DNA of 64,000 nucleotides from Methylobacterium sp. R2-1. GTDB lineage: Bacteria > Pseudomonadota > Alphaproteobacteria > Rhizobiales > Beijerinckiaceae. Made by a program: the position numbers and the translations under genes. The DNA is taken from assembly GCF_014191355.1 (NCBI RefSeq), contig NZ_JACHWM010000013.1, forward strand, positions 124,001 through 188,000. The letters are read 5' to 3'. The notes below the pieces were generated by a model that worked only from the letters and a program-made list of their open reading frames with translations, searched no databases and had not been told where the DNA came from. Positions within the stretch are counted from its first letter, which is position 1, and every line of letters begins with the position of its first letter. This document shows positions 17,718-27,184 of the stretch, one piece after another.

Positions 17718-17768
17718 CAAAAAGACGCCTCTCCCGAAAGCGGATTCACGTTCGGGGAGAGGCGCGTC
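17718..17768 (-). terminator. Terminator between soxG and sdaA
   Basis: On the minus strand GCCTCTCCCCGAA pairs with TTCGGGAGAGGC around an 12-base loop, followed by GTCTTTTTG. It would end or attenuate the soxBDAG transcript before sdaA. Confidence 0.75.
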
Positions 17769-17831
17769 ACGACAGGGTGCCGGGGCCGCGCAGGGCCCAT
17801 CGCGACGAGGTGGGCTCGCCGCCGGCCTGCA

Positions 17832-18422
17832 TCAATGCGCGGCCGACCCTTCGACCCCGAAGACGGCCTCATTGAGGAAGCCGTGGACGTAGGTCGAGAA
17901 CGAGCGCCAGCACTCGACGCGGTAGAGCGGCGCGGCGGTCGCGCGGATCAGCACGATCTCGGCCTTACCGAGCAGGGTGCGGGTGGCGCTGCCCGGCGGG
18001 AAGGCGGCCTCGGACAGGTCGAGCGGGCAGCCGGCATTGAGCACCGCCGCGGCCTGCCGACCCGATACGTCGATGCCGACATTGCGGTGCGAGACGTCGA
18101 CCAGGGAGTGGGGCAGTCCGGCGAGCGCCTCGTGGATGCGGCCCTGCAGCAGGTCGGCATCGGCCTCCGGGCCGCCGACGAGCCACTCGTCGGGCCCGAG
18201 CCGGGCGATCCAGGTCTCGCCGTCGGTGCCGACCGTGTTGATCGGTGCATCGAGCGCGAGCCCGGCCAGCTTCGGCGCGGCGCCGGCGGCGAGCCGCGCC
18301 CGCAGCGAGAAGCGCGCCTCGGCGCCCGCGGGCCGGACCGACACGCCCGAACCGGCGGTCGCGGGGCGGGAAGCGGCGCCGAGCGGCAGGGCGCGGGCGG
18401 CGCGGTAGCGGGTCTCAAGCAT
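17832..18422 (-). CDS. soxG: Sarcosine oxidase gamma subunit
   Basis: 196 residues, similar in length to heterotetrameric sarcosine oxidase gamma subunits. The block LGPDEWLVGGPE followed by LVDVSHRNVGIDVSG and the C-terminal WRSFSTYVHGFLNEA are typical of SoxG. The subunit helps assemble the cofactor-bearing core and binds alpha. Its start overlaps the soxA stop by 8 bp, so the four genes B-D-A-G are one translationally coupled unit. It is rich in Ala and Gly, as is common in this family. Confidence 0.88.
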   Translation of the reverse strand: MLETRYRAARALPLGAASRPATAGSGVSVRPAGAEARFSLRARLAAGAAPKLAGLALDAPINTVGTDGETWIARLGPDEWLVGGPEADADLLQGRIHEALAGLPHSLVDVSHRNVGIDVSGRQAAAVLNAGCPLDLSEAAFPPGSATRTLLGKAEIVLIRATAAPLYRVECWRSFSTYVHGFLNEAVFGVEGSAAH

Positions 18423-21402
18423 TGATGCGCTCCCCCTGGACGTCGAAGAAGACCGGTTCGCAGACGGTGACGCGGGTGAACCCGTCCGGTGTGGTGACGT
18501 GGAGATGGCCGTTCATCCGCTCGCGGCCGCCCTCGACCAGGGCCAGGGCGATGGAGCGTCCGCAATTGGCGCTCCAGTAGCTCGACGTGACGTGGCCGAG
18601 CATGCGCATCGGGATCGGCTGATTGGTATCGGCGACGATCTGCGCGCCCTCGTCGAGGACGAGTTTCGGATCGTCGGTCATGAGCCCGACGAGCTGCTTG
18701 CGGCCGGAGGCGACCACGTCGGGGCGCGCCAGCGAGCGCTTGCCGACGAAGTCCTTCTTCGCCTTCGGGATCATGCCGGCCATGCCGACATCGTCCGGGG
18801 TCACCGTGCCGTCGGTCTCCTGGCCGACGATGATGTAGCCCTTCTCGGCCCGCAGGACGTGCATCGTCTCGGTGCCGTAGGGCGTGATGCCGTGGGCCTG
18901 ACCCGCCTCGAACACCGCTTCCCAGACCGCGCGGGCGTGGTCGGAGGGCACGTTGATCTCGAAGCCGAGTTCACCGGTGAACGACACGCGGAACAGCCGG
19001 GTCGGCACGCCGCAGATCATCCCCGTCCGCATCGCCATGTGCGGAAAAGCCTCCGGCGACAGATCGATGCCGTCGACCAGCGGGGCGATCACGTCGCGGG
19101 CCTTCGGGCCCTGGAGCGCGATCACCGCCCATTGCTCGGTGGTCGAGGTCAGGAACACTTCGAGTTCCGGCCACTCGGTCTGGAGGTAGTCCTCCATGTG
19201 GCCGAGCACCCGCGCCGCGCCGCCGGTGGTGGTGGTGACGTGAAAGCACTCGTCCGAGACGCGGGCGACGACGCCGTCGTCGAGGATGTAGCCGTCCTCC
19301 TTCAGCATCAGCCCGTAGCGGCAGCGGCCCGGCGCGAGCTTGGTCCAGGGGTTGATGTAGAGGCGGTTCATGAACTCGGCCGCGTCGCGGCCGACGATCT
19401 CGATCTTGCCCAGCGTCGAGGCGTCGAAGATGCCCACATTCTCACGCACCGCCTTGCACTCGCGGGCGACCGCGGCGTGCAGATCCTCGCCGGCCTTCGG
19501 GAAGTACCAGGCGCGCCGCCACAGGGCGACGTTCTCGAACAGGGCGCCGTGGGCCTCGGCCCATTCGTGGATCGGCGTGGTGCGGATCGGGTCGAACAGG
19601 GCGTGGCGGGCGGGGCCCACCAGGGCACCGAAGGTCACCGGCGTATAGGGCGGCCGGAACGTGGTGGTGCCGACGGCCGGCAGCGCCTTGTCGAGCTGCC
19701 CGGCGACGATGCCGAGCGCGTTCATGTTCGAGGTCTTGCCCTGGTCGGTCGCCATGCCGGTCGTGGTGTAGCGCTTGACGTGCTCGATCGACTGGAAGCC
19801 CTCGCGGACCGCGAGCTTGATGTCCTTGGCGGTGACGTCGTTCTGGTAATCGACGAAGGCGCGGACCTTGGTCGGGTTCGCGTCCGTCGGCATGATGCGC
19901 ACCGGCTGGAAGCCGGTCAGCGTCTCCGTCGCCTTGAAGGCCTGCCGCTCGTCCGAGCCCGCCGCGGCGGCACCGGCCGCAAAGCCGTCCGTGAGGCAGG
20001 CGGCGAGGTCGTAGATGCCGCGGGCGGCACCCGCCGAGCGCTCGGCCTGGGCTGAGATGCTCGGCACGAAGGCATCGATGGCGTCGTCGTAGCGGAGCTT
20101 GCCACGTGACTGCGAGAACAGGTGGACGGCGGGCGTCCAGCCGCCGGACATGCCGACGCAGTCGCAGGGGAGAATGCGACGGCCGCCGCACCGGCCGTCG
20201 CTCCCGACAGGCGCCACGATGAGACCCGTGACGCGCTTTCGGCCCTTCGATCCGACCACGGTGTGGCCGGTCAACACTTCGACGCCGGCGCCGCGCAGTT
20301 GCGCCAGCTCCGGTCCGCAATCCGATTCCAGGCGCAGATCGACGAGGGTCACGTCGAGGCCCGCAGCGCGCGCATCGAGCGCGGCCCGGTAGGCGGAGGC
20401 GCCGCTCGTGGCGAAGACGAGCTTGCGGCCCGGCGCGACGCCGTAGCGGTTGAGGAAGACCCGCAGGCTCTCGGCGAGCAGGATGCCCGGCCGGTCGTTG
20501 TCGGCGAAGACGAGGGGACGCTCGTGGGCGCCGCCGGCGAGCACCACCTCGCCCGCCCGCACCTGCCACAGTCGCTCGCGGGGCGCCTGGCCCGCGGCGG
20601 ACGTCAGATGGTCGGTGACGCGCTCGGTCATCGCGACGTGGTTGTGGTTGTAGTAGCCGAAGGCGGTGGTGCGGGGCAGCAGGATCACGTTCTCCCGCCC
20701 GTCGAGCTCGGCCAGCGTCTCGGTGAGCCAGTCCGCCGCGGGGCGCCCGTCGATCTGCGAGGTCGTGTCGTGCAGGAGCGAGCCGCCGGGCTCCGCGCCC
20801 TCGTCGGCGAGGATGACCCGCTTGCCGGTGCGGGCCGCGGCGAGCGCGGCGGCGAGCCCCGCCGGGCCGGCGCCGACGACGAGCACGTCGCAATGGGCGT
20901 GGCGGTTGGCGTAGCGGTCCGGATCGGCCTGGGTCGGGGCCTTGCCGAGACCCGCGGCGGCGCGGATGAACGGCTCGTAGACCCGGTCCCAGAACTTCCG
21001 GGGCCACATGAAGGTCTTGTAGTAGAAGCCCGCCACGAAGACCGGCGACAGGAGGTCGTTGACCGCGCCGACGTCGAATTCGAGCGACGGCCAGTGGTTC
21101 TGCGAGGTCGTGCGCAGGCCGGAGCGCGCCTCGACCACGGAGGCGCGGTTGTTCGGGTCGATCCGGCCCGGGCCGCGATCGACCGAGAGCAGCGCGCTCG
21201 GCTCGTCGGGGCCGTGGCTCAGGATGCCGCGGGGGCGGTGGTACTTGAACGAGCGTCCGACGAGGTGGATGCCGTTGGCCAGCAGCGCCGAGGCGACGGT
21301 GTCGCCGGCGTATCCGTGGACCGGCTTGCCGTTGAACGCGAAGACGATGGGGCGGGTGCGGTCGACGCGTCCGCCGCGGGACAATCTGAACGGCTGTGCC
21401 AT
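18415..21402 (-). CDS. soxA: Sarcosine oxidase alpha subunit
   Basis: 995 residues. An N-terminal [2Fe-2S]-like/hydrogen cyanide synthase-like fold (GDTVASALLANG) comes first, followed by the dinucleotide-binding motif VLVVGAGPAGLAAALAAA near residue 175. A C-terminal GcvT/aminomethyltransferase-type folate domain covers about residues 600-995 (HMAMRTGMICGVPTRL, SFTGELGFEINVP). Heterotetrameric sarcosine oxidase oxidises sarcosine to glycine. The alpha chain holds NAD and the tetrahydrofolate site that captures the methyl group as methylene-THF, preventing formaldehyde release. Genes soxD and soxB are immediately upstream. Confidence 0.93.
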   Translation of the reverse strand: MAQPFRLSRGGRVDRTRPIVFAFNGKPVHGYAGDTVASALLANGIHLVGRSFKYHRPRGILSHGPDEPSALLSVDRGPGRIDPNNRASVVEARSGLRTTSQNHWPSLEFDVGAVNDLLSPVFVAGFYYKTFMWPRKFWDRVYEPFIRAAAGLGKAPTQADPDRYANRHAHCDVLVVGAGPAGLAAALAAARTGKRVILADEGAEPGGSLLHDTTSQIDGRPAADWLTETLAELDGRENVILLPRTTAFGYYNHNHVAMTERVTDHLTSAAGQAPRERLWQVRAGEVVLAGGAHERPLVFADNDRPGILLAESLRVFLNRYGVAPGRKLVFATSGASAYRAALDARAAGLDVTLVDLRLESDCGPELAQLRGAGVEVLTGHTVVGSKGRKRVTGLIVAPVGSDGRCGGRRILPCDCVGMSGGWTPAVHLFSQSRGKLRYDDAIDAFVPSISAQAERSAGAARGIYDLAACLTDGFAAGAAAAGSDERQAFKATETLTGFQPVRIMPTDANPTKVRAFVDYQNDVTAKDIKLAVREGFQSIEHVKRYTTTGMATDQGKTSNMNALGIVAGQLDKALPAVGTTTFRPPYTPVTFGALVGPARHALFDPIRTTPIHEWAEAHGALFENVALWRRAWYFPKAGEDLHAAVARECKAVRENVGIFDASTLGKIEIVGRDAAEFMNRLYINPWTKLAPGRCRYGLMLKEDGYILDDGVVARVSDECFHVTTTTGGAARVLGHMEDYLQTEWPELEVFLTSTTEQWAVIALQGPKARDVIAPLVDGIDLSPEAFPHMAMRTGMICGVPTRLFRVSFTGELGFEINVPSDHARAVWEAVFEAGQAHGITPYGTETMHVLRAEKGYIIVGQETDGTVTPDDVGMAGMIPKAKKDFVGKRSLARPDVVASGRKQLVGLMTDDPKLVLDEGAQIVADTNQPIPMRMLGHVTSSYWSANCGRSIALALVEGGRERMNGHLHVTTPDGFTRVTVCEPVFFDVQGERINA

Positions 21403-21403
21403 C

Positions 21404-21736
21404 TCACGCCCTCGCCTCGCTCTGGGTTGCGGAACTGGTTCCGAGAATCGTTCCGGGTTTCACGCCGGATTTCGGCTGCTCGCCGATCGGATAGGTCTCG
21501 ATGAAGCGGTCGCTGATCGTGTCGCGCAGGGCGTTGAACCAGCGCCCGCAGCCGTGGATGTGGCACCAGCGCTCGGCATGCACGCCCTTGGGGTTGGCGC
21601 GCACGAACAGGTGCTCGCTCCAGCCGCCGTCATCGACGGTCATCGGGTCGGCCGGGCGGGCGATATGGGCTTGGCCGCCGCACCGGAATTCGGTCTCGGG
21701 CCGTTTGCCGCAATTGGGACAGGCGATCAGCAGCAT
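21404..21736 (-). CDS. soxD: Sarcosine oxidase delta subunit
   Basis: 110 residues. The zinc site of SoxD is visible as IACPNCG at the N-terminus and HIHGCGRWFN near residue 60 (two Cys, one His, one Cys). The small subunit binds zinc and stabilises alpha in the heterotetramer. It ends 1 bp before the soxA start. Length and motifs are those expected; no oddities were seen. Confidence 0.92.
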   Translation of the reverse strand: MLLIACPNCGKRPETEFRCGGQAHIARPADPMTVDDGGWSEHLFVRANPKGVHAERWCHIHGCGRWFNALRDTISDRFIETYPIGEQPKSGVKPGTILGTSSATQSEARA

Positions 21737-21761
21737 GGTTCGGACTCCCGACGGATGCGGA

Positions 21762-23015
21762 TCAGTGCGCGACGGCCGCGGCGGCGGCCTCGTCGATGAG
21801 GCGCCCGGTGCGGAACCGGTCGAGGGTGAAGGGCGCGTTGATCGCGTGCGGCGTGCCGGTCGCGAGCGTGTGGGCGAAGACGTGGCCCGAGCCCGGAGTC
21901 GCCTTGAAGCCGCCGGTGCCCCAGCCGCAATTGACGAACAGGTTCGGCACCGGCGTCTTGCCGATGATCGGCGAACGGTCCGGCGTCACGTCGACGATGC
22001 CGCCCCAGGAGCGCAGCATCCGCATCCGGGTGAATTGCGGGAACAGCTCGCAGATCGCATCCAGCGTGTGGGTGGTGATGTGGAGGCCGCCCTGCTGGCT
22101 GTAGGAGGTGTACTGGTCGGTGCCGGCGCCGATCACCAGTTCGCCCTTGTCGGATTGCGACAGGTAGGCGTGGACCGCGTTCGACATCACCACGCAGGGG
22201 AAGCACGGCTTGACCGGCTCGGAGACGAGTGCCTGGAGCGGGTAGCTCTCCAGCGGCATCGACACGCCGGCCATCGACATCAGGGTCGAGGTGTGGCCGG
22301 CGGCGACCACGCCGATCCGGCCGGCGCCGATGAAGCCGCGGGTCGTCTCGACGCCGACCGCCGCGCCGGAGGCATCACGGCGGATGCCGGTCACCTCGCA
22401 GTTCTGGATGATGTCGACGCCGCGGTTGTCGGCGCCGCGGGCATAGCCCCAGGCCACCGCGTCGTGGCGGGCGGTGCCGGCCCGGCGCTGGAGTGCGCCG
22501 CCGAGCACCGGGTAGCGCAAGCTCCCCGAGATATCGAGCGGCGGGCAGAACGCCTTGCACTCTTCCTTCGAGAGCCACTCGTTGTCGATGCCGTTGAGAC
22601 GGTTTGCGTAGACGTGGCGCTTGAAGCTCTGAACGTCGTGGATGTTGTGCGCGAGCATCAACACGCCGCGCTGGGAGAACATGATGTTGTAGTTCAGCTC
22701 CTGGCTGAGCCCCTCCCAGAGCTTGAGCGCGTGCTCGTACATCGCCGCGCTCTCGTCGTAGAGGTAGTTGGAGCGGATGATCGTGGTGTTGCGGCCGGTA
22801 TTGCCGCCGCCGATCCAGCCCTTCTCCAGCACCGCCACGTTGGTGATGCCGTGCACGGTGGCGAGATAATAGGCGGTCGCGAGGCCATGGCCGCCGCCGC
22901 CGACGATGACGACGTCGTAGCGGGGCTTCGGTTCGGGGGCGCGCCACTGGCGGCCCCAGCCGGTATGGCCCCGCATGGATTCGGAGAGCAGCGACGTGAG
23001 GGAGAAGCGGCGCAT
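21762..23015 (-). CDS. soxB: Sarcosine oxidase beta subunit
   Basis: 417 residues. An FAD-binding Rossmann motif YDVVIVGGGGHGLATAYYLA is followed by GGGNTGRNTTIIRSNYL. GTARHDAVAWGYAR contains the His that carries covalent FMN in the family. It is the catalytic subunit where sarcosine is oxidised at FAD, with oxygen reduction at FMN. A GAGG site precedes the ATG at 23015. It is the first gene of the minus-strand soxBDAG run and is divergent from the GbdR-like regulator gene, with a shared control region. Confidence 0.93.
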   Translation of the reverse strand: MRRFSLTSLLSESMRGHTGWGRQWRAPEPKPRYDVVIVGGGGHGLATAYYLATVHGITNVAVLEKGWIGGGNTGRNTTIIRSNYLYDESAAMYEHALKLWEGLSQELNYNIMFSQRGVLMLAHNIHDVQSFKRHVYANRLNGIDNEWLSKEECKAFCPPLDISGSLRYPVLGGALQRRAGTARHDAVAWGYARGADNRGVDIIQNCEVTGIRRDASGAAVGVETTRGFIGAGRIGVVAAGHTSTLMSMAGVSMPLESYPLQALVSEPVKPCFPCVVMSNAVHAYLSQSDKGELVIGAGTDQYTSYSQQGGLHITTHTLDAICELFPQFTRMRMLRSWGGIVDVTPDRSPIIGKTPVPNLFVNCGWGTGGFKATPGSGHVFAHTLATGTPHAINAPFTLDRFRTGRLIDEAAAAAVAH

Positions 23016-23221
23016 CGGACGACCTCGCGGTGTTGACGGATCATGGTCCGCACGCCGCGGCGGGGCTTGATCGACGGCGACCGCGAGTTTGGGATTCCCG
23101 ACCTCGATCGATTTCCCTGCGCCTCCCGCCGAAAAGCGCCTTTCCCGCTCGTCTTGCCGGTTCTTCCGGCCCTGTCCGGCGGGCGACTTTGGCCCGCCCG
23201 TTCGACTGACAGATCCAACGG

Positions 23222-23259
23222 TTGTTCGATCACGCGGCCGTGATCGGGGGATCGAACAA
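23222..23259. promoter_or_regulatory. Nested inverted repeat in the soxB-gbdR divergent control region
   Basis: TTGTTCGAT (23222-23230) and its exact reverse complement ATCGAACAA (23251-23259) enclose CGATCACG-CGGC-CGTGATCG, itself an 8-bp inverted repeat. The site lies about 210 bp before soxB and 200 bp before the regulator gene. It is a candidate operator for the GbdR-like regulator; this is an inference. Confidence 0.5.
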
Positions 23260-23457
23260 GAATTATTCTATTGCATTCGGCGGATGATCGGAGATTAAGT
23301 TCCGGTGTGGGCGCCGCCTCGGCGGACGCGCCCCGCTCGATCGACGGCGCCGGTTACAACCGGAGCGATCCTGAGTCGCTCCCGGCCGGCGCGAGAGTCG
23401 GCGCGGCACGTGAATTGCCCACCAAGCCGCGGCGCAGGCCGACAAACGGTGGTCGGG

Positions 23458-24492
23458 ATGGAAATGACGATAGCCGCCGGGGAGACGAGCCCGGCAAGTG
23501 TGCTGACCGCGAGCGAGGCGGTCGCCGGGAGAGCCATCTCCGTCGGCTTCATGCTGGTCGATCGCTTCTCGATGATCGCCTTCTCCTCGGCGATCGAGCC
23601 CCTGCGGCTCGCCAACCGCGCGGTCGGGCGTGATCTCTACCGCTTCTCACTGTGGTCGGAGGACGGCACCAAGTGCACCGCCTCGAACGGAATCGAGGTG
23701 AAGGTCGCGGGCCGCTTCTGCGACGCGCAGGATTTCGACATGATGGTCGTGTGCGGCGGCATCGACATCCAGCGTCCGGATCATCGTGCCCTCCATTCGG
23801 CCCTGCGCCGGTGCAGCGCCCGCGGGGCAGCGATCGGAGCCGTGTGCACGGGCACCTACGTGCTGGCCAAGGCCGGTCTCCTCGACGGATACCGGGCGAC
23901 GATCCACTGGGAGAACCTGCCGGGCCTCGTCTCGGAGCATGACGGGTTGGAGATCGGCTCCGATCTGTTCGAGATCGACCGCAACCGCTTCACCTGCGCC
24001 GGCGGCACCGCGGCGGCCGACATGATGCTGTCGTTGATCATGCGCGACCACGGGCCGAGCGTGGCCTCCGAAGTCGCCGACCAACTCATCCACCACCGCA
24101 TCCGCGAATCCGGCGAGCGGCAGCGGATGGACCTGCGCATGCGCCTCGGGGTCTCGCATCCCAAGCTGCTGCGGGTGGTGGGGCTGATGGAAACCTCGCT
24201 CGCCGAACCCCTCGGCAGCCAGGAGCTCGCCGACGCGGTGCATCTCTCGACCCGCCAACTCGAGCGGCTGTTCCTGAAGTATCTCGGCCGCTCGCCGGCC
24301 AAGCACTATCTGCGCATCCGTCTCGAACACGCCCGCACCCTGATCCGGCAGACGGCGATGCCGCTGCTCTCGGTGGCGTTCGAGTGCGGCTTCACCTCGG
24401 CCTCACATTTCTCGAAGGCCTATCTCGACTGTTTCGGCCAGCCGCCGAGCGCCGAGCGGAAGATCGTGCAGGCGCAGGGCATGCGCGCCTGA
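23458..24492 (+). CDS. gbdR: GlxA/AraC-family regulator, GbdR-like
   Basis: 344 residues with an N-terminal DJ-1/class-I amidotransferase-like sensor domain (about 25-190; MVVCGGIDIQ, AIGAVCTGTYVLAKAG) and a C-terminal AraC helix-turn-helix (about 235-340; SQELADAVHLSTRQLERLF, SVAFECGFTSASHFSKAY). GbdR of Pseudomonas has this layout, binds glycine betaine or dimethylglycine and activates gbc, dgc and sox genes. Location divergent from soxB within the betaine cluster supports the call. ATG 23458 and ATG 23464 are both possible; the second has a better GGGATGGA site. Confidence 0.82.
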   Translation: MEMTIAAGETSPASVLTASEAVAGRAISVGFMLVDRFSMIAFSSAIEPLRLANRAVGRDLYRFSLWSEDGTKCTASNGIEVKVAGRFCDAQDFDMMVVCGGIDIQRPDHRALHSALRRCSARGAAIGAVCTGTYVLAKAGLLDGYRATIHWENLPGLVSEHDGLEIGSDLFEIDRNRFTCAGGTAAADMMLSLIMRDHGPSVASEVADQLIHHRIRESGERQRMDLRMRLGVSHPKLLRVVGLMETSLAEPLGSQELADAVHLSTRQLERLFLKYLGRSPAKHYLRIRLEHARTLIRQTAMPLLSVAFECGFTSASHFSKAYLDCFGQPPSAERKIVQAQGMRA

Positions 24493-24522
24493 GGCGCACG
24501 CCTCACGTCCGGAGCGTCGAAT

Positions 24523-24570
24523 GAAAGAGCCCCGGGCGCGTCGGATGAATCGACGCTTCCCGGGGCTTTC
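24523..24570 (+). terminator. Hairpin terminator after the GbdR-like gene
   Basis: GAAAG-GCCCCGGG-GCGTCG pairs with CGACGC-CCCGGGGC-TTTC in a strong stem starting 30 bp after the regulator stop. The 3' side ends in CTTTCGCT, a weak T-run. Confidence 0.7.
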
Positions 24571-24679
24571 GCTGCGGCTTGCAAAGGCGGGATTTCAACG
24601 AACCCGGACGCGCCCGGTGCCGGCTCGAAGCACTCACCCCACACGGCAGGATGAAGGGTCGGCTCGCTCGAAAACGACA

Positions 24680-24708
24680 GCGCCGGCTCCCGAGGTGGAA
24701 GCCGGCGC
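24680..24708 (-). terminator. Hairpin terminator after the porin gene
   Basis: On the minus strand GCGCCGGCT pairs with AGCCGGCGC around an 11-base loop and is followed by GTCGTTTTC. It lies 27 bp past the porin stop and suits porin transcript termination. Confidence 0.7.
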
Positions 24709-24734
24709 AGGTATGGACCGCAACAATTGTCCTG

Positions 24735-26084
24735 TCAGAAGTAATAGCCGATATTCATGATGAACCGCGACTTCCAGCGGTTCTCGCCGCCCTGGGCGAG
24801 GCCGTTGTTGAACTCACCGACGCCGACATAGGGGTCGTTCCGGCCGATGGCGGCCTCGGTGTAGATGATCAGGTTCGGGTCGGCCGTGAGGGTCCAGGCC
24901 CCGCCGAGCGTGAAGCGCTCGCTGGCCCGGAAGCTCGCCTTATCCTTGTAGAAGGCGCTGTAGCCGACGAAGGGCACCACGGTGAACGGACCGATCGGAT
25001 CGGGAACCTTGTAGGTCACCTCCCCCGAGATGAAGTTGCCGTGCGTTGCCAGATTGTACGAGAAGTCGAAGCCGCCGACCGTGATGAGGTCGTTGCGGAA
25101 GGGGTTCTTCGGATCGATGTCCTGGCGGACATAGATCGCCTTGAAGCCCCAGGCGCCGTAGGTGCCCAGCGCGTGCAGACCTTCGAGCTGCTTGGTGCCG
25201 GTCTGGCGCGTGTCGAAATTGTAGATGTCCGAGTGCCAGATCGAGGCGCCGAAGGCGAGCGAGGCGGTGTCGTTCTTGAGGACGAAGTACTCGGCCCGGC
25301 CGATGAACATGTTCTGTTCGGCGTTGCTGGTCCCGTTCGTGACGTAGGGGTCGGCGCGGACGATGTTCGTCGAGTAGCGCGCGCTGTCGAGGCTCAGGCC
25401 GAAGGCGTTGGGGTTGGCGCCCGGATAGAAGCCGACCTGATAGTTGAAGTCCGGTTCGACGTGCGAGAACTTGACGCCGAAATTGTAGACTTCCTCCAGG
25501 CCCATGGTGAAGCCGAGCGTTTCGAGGAAGCTCGTGCCGAAATAAGGAGTCAGGCCGAACGGCGCTTGGTTGAGGCCGACGGTGATGCTGTCTTCCTTGG
25601 TGAACTTGTAGCCGATATAGGCGAACATCGGGAAATTGACTTCACCCGGATTGCCCCGATAGCCGTTGCGCGGGCCGTAGATCGAGCTGCCACCGTAGAA
25701 CCGGTACTGCGCCGCGCCGAAGATCGTGTCGGAATCGTAGGCCGCCTTGAGCGCCAGGGTGTCGAAGTCGAAATTCTCGCGTGCCTTGCGCACGCCGCCG
25801 CGGCTGGCATCGTCGAAGCGCCAGTCGTAGCGGGCGCGGATGGCGCCGCCGAAGGTGAAGGTGCCCGAGTCGGTTTTGCCCTTCGGCGGCGCCAGGTCGA
25901 ACGTGTTGAGAGAATCGGGATTGGAGCGGGGATCAGGGACCGCGACCGGCTGCTCGCGGTTGACCTGGCTGGGCTCGGCATCGACCTCGACCGGGCCCTG
26001 CGTCTGCGCAGCGGTCAACGTCGGGCACAGCATTGCCCCCGCGGCACATGCCACCAGGGCAGCCGCCAACCTGTTTGCCGTCAT
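24735..26084 (-). CDS. Outer-membrane porin-like beta-barrel protein
   Basis: 449 residues. An N-terminal signal peptide (LAAALVACAAGAMLCPTLTAAQ) leads to a mature chain rich in alternating aromatic/polar beta strands and ending in MNIGYYF, the terminal aromatic residue recognised for barrel assembly. It presumably forms an outer-membrane channel. It sits between the betaine regulator and the betaine ABC importer, so it may admit betaine or choline to the periplasm (inference). No specific porin subfamily was recognised. Terminator hairpins lie on both sides of the short gap to the regulator gene. Confidence 0.75.
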   Translation of the reverse strand: MTANRLAAALVACAAGAMLCPTLTAAQTQGPVEVDAEPSQVNREQPVAVPDPRSNPDSLNTFDLAPPKGKTDSGTFTFGGAIRARYDWRFDDASRGGVRKARENFDFDTLALKAAYDSDTIFGAAQYRFYGGSSIYGPRNGYRGNPGEVNFPMFAYIGYKFTKEDSITVGLNQAPFGLTPYFGTSFLETLGFTMGLEEVYNFGVKFSHVEPDFNYQVGFYPGANPNAFGLSLDSARYSTNIVRADPYVTNGTSNAEQNMFIGRAEYFVLKNDTASLAFGASIWHSDIYNFDTRQTGTKQLEGLHALGTYGAWGFKAIYVRQDIDPKNPFRNDLITVGGFDFSYNLATHGNFISGEVTYKVPDPIGPFTVVPFVGYSAFYKDKASFRASERFTLGGAWTLTADPNLIIYTEAAIGRNDPYVGVGEFNNGLAQGGENRWKSRFIMNIGYYF

Positions 26085-26163
26085 GTCCCCCGACCCCTCT
26101 ACCTGATTTTCCGAGTCGCCATCCGAATTATTGATTGGTTTTATTATGTATCGGACCGTGCGG

Positions 26164-27000
26164 TCACTTCAGCCAACTATCGACCGTTGGACGGTTCTGC
26201 TTGATCCATTTCGCAGCGTTGGCTTTGTGGTCAGCGCCCTTCTCCTCGTTCTCCGCCATCACCGCCTCTTCATCCTTGACGGTGAGCTTGAACTTGGTGA
26301 GGATCGTGTAGACCTCGGGCATGTCGTCCTTGAGACCCTTGCGGGCGAGCGTGTTCACGCTCTCGTCATCGCCGAAGACCTTCTTGGGATCGGCGAGGTA
26401 CTTCAGCTCGTAGCGCGCGAACATCCAGTGCGGCGTCCAGGCGGTGACGACGATGTCCTTCTTGCGCCGGACCGCGTCCTTGAGCGCGCTCGTCATCGTG
26501 GCGTCGCTGCCGTCGACGAGCTTGACCGGAAGGCCGTAGGCCTTGATCGCGGCCTCGGAACTCTTCATCAGGCCCGCGCCGGGATCGATGCCGATCACCT
26601 TGCCATCGACGTCCGCCGCCTTGGTCTTCAGGTCTTCGATGGAGTTCAGCGGCGAAGAGGCCGGCACCGCCCAGCCGATCTTGGCACCCGTGACGTTCGG
26701 GCCGATCAGTTCGAGGCGGTTCTTCAGCTTCTCGTAATAGGCCGCCTGCGTGATCGGCAGCCAAGCTGCAACGCTGGCATCCGCGTCGCCGGTCGCCACT
26801 GCCTGCCACATGGCGGCCGCGGCGAGCGGGATCGTCTTCACTTGGTAGCCCTTCTCCTCCAGCACTTGCTTGAGGATGTCGGTGGCGACCACGGCGTCGG
26901 CCCATTCCACATAGGCGAGCCTGACTTCCTTGCCCGCTGCCTCGGCCGGCGTCTGAACCAGCGCGAGGCAGAGGATGGCGCCAAGAATCGGTGCACGCAT
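26164..27000 (-). CDS. Glycine betaine-type ABC substrate-binding protein (OpuAC domain)
   Basis: 278 residues with a signal peptide (ILGAILCLALVQTPAEAA) and an OpuAC/ProX-type binding domain starting at VRLAYVEWADAVVATDILK. The aromatic residues of the quaternary-ammonium cage are suggested by VEWADAV, AAMWQAV and TAWTPHWMF. It delivers betaine or a related compound to the permease. It is separated from the ProW-like gene by 184 bp that contain an AT-rich promoter-like stretch, so it may be separately and more strongly expressed. Betaine versus choline or carnitine cannot be decided from sequence alone. Confidence 0.87.
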   Translation of the reverse strand: MRAPILGAILCLALVQTPAEAAGKEVRLAYVEWADAVVATDILKQVLEEKGYQVKTIPLAAAAMWQAVATGDADASVAAWLPITQAAYYEKLKNRLELIGPNVTGAKIGWAVPASSPLNSIEDLKTKAADVDGKVIGIDPGAGLMKSSEAAIKAYGLPVKLVDGSDATMTSALKDAVRRKKDIVVTAWTPHWMFARYELKYLADPKKVFGDDESVNTLARKGLKDDMPEVYTILTKFKLTVKDEEAVMAENEEKGADHKANAAKWIKQNRPTVDSWLK

Positions 27001-27184
27001 AACTTGAATCTTTCGGGCTAGCTTGAGGCGAACGCCGATCCTGGGCCGAAGCCGAGCTTGGGCCTAAGTCACTCTTGGAGTATCGGAAACAGACTCATCA
27101 AGAACGACGCGATCCTACGTCATATGTTTCTTTTGTAAACTCGAAATACAATGGTTAGTTGCTTAGTTGCCGGAGGTGTTGTCT

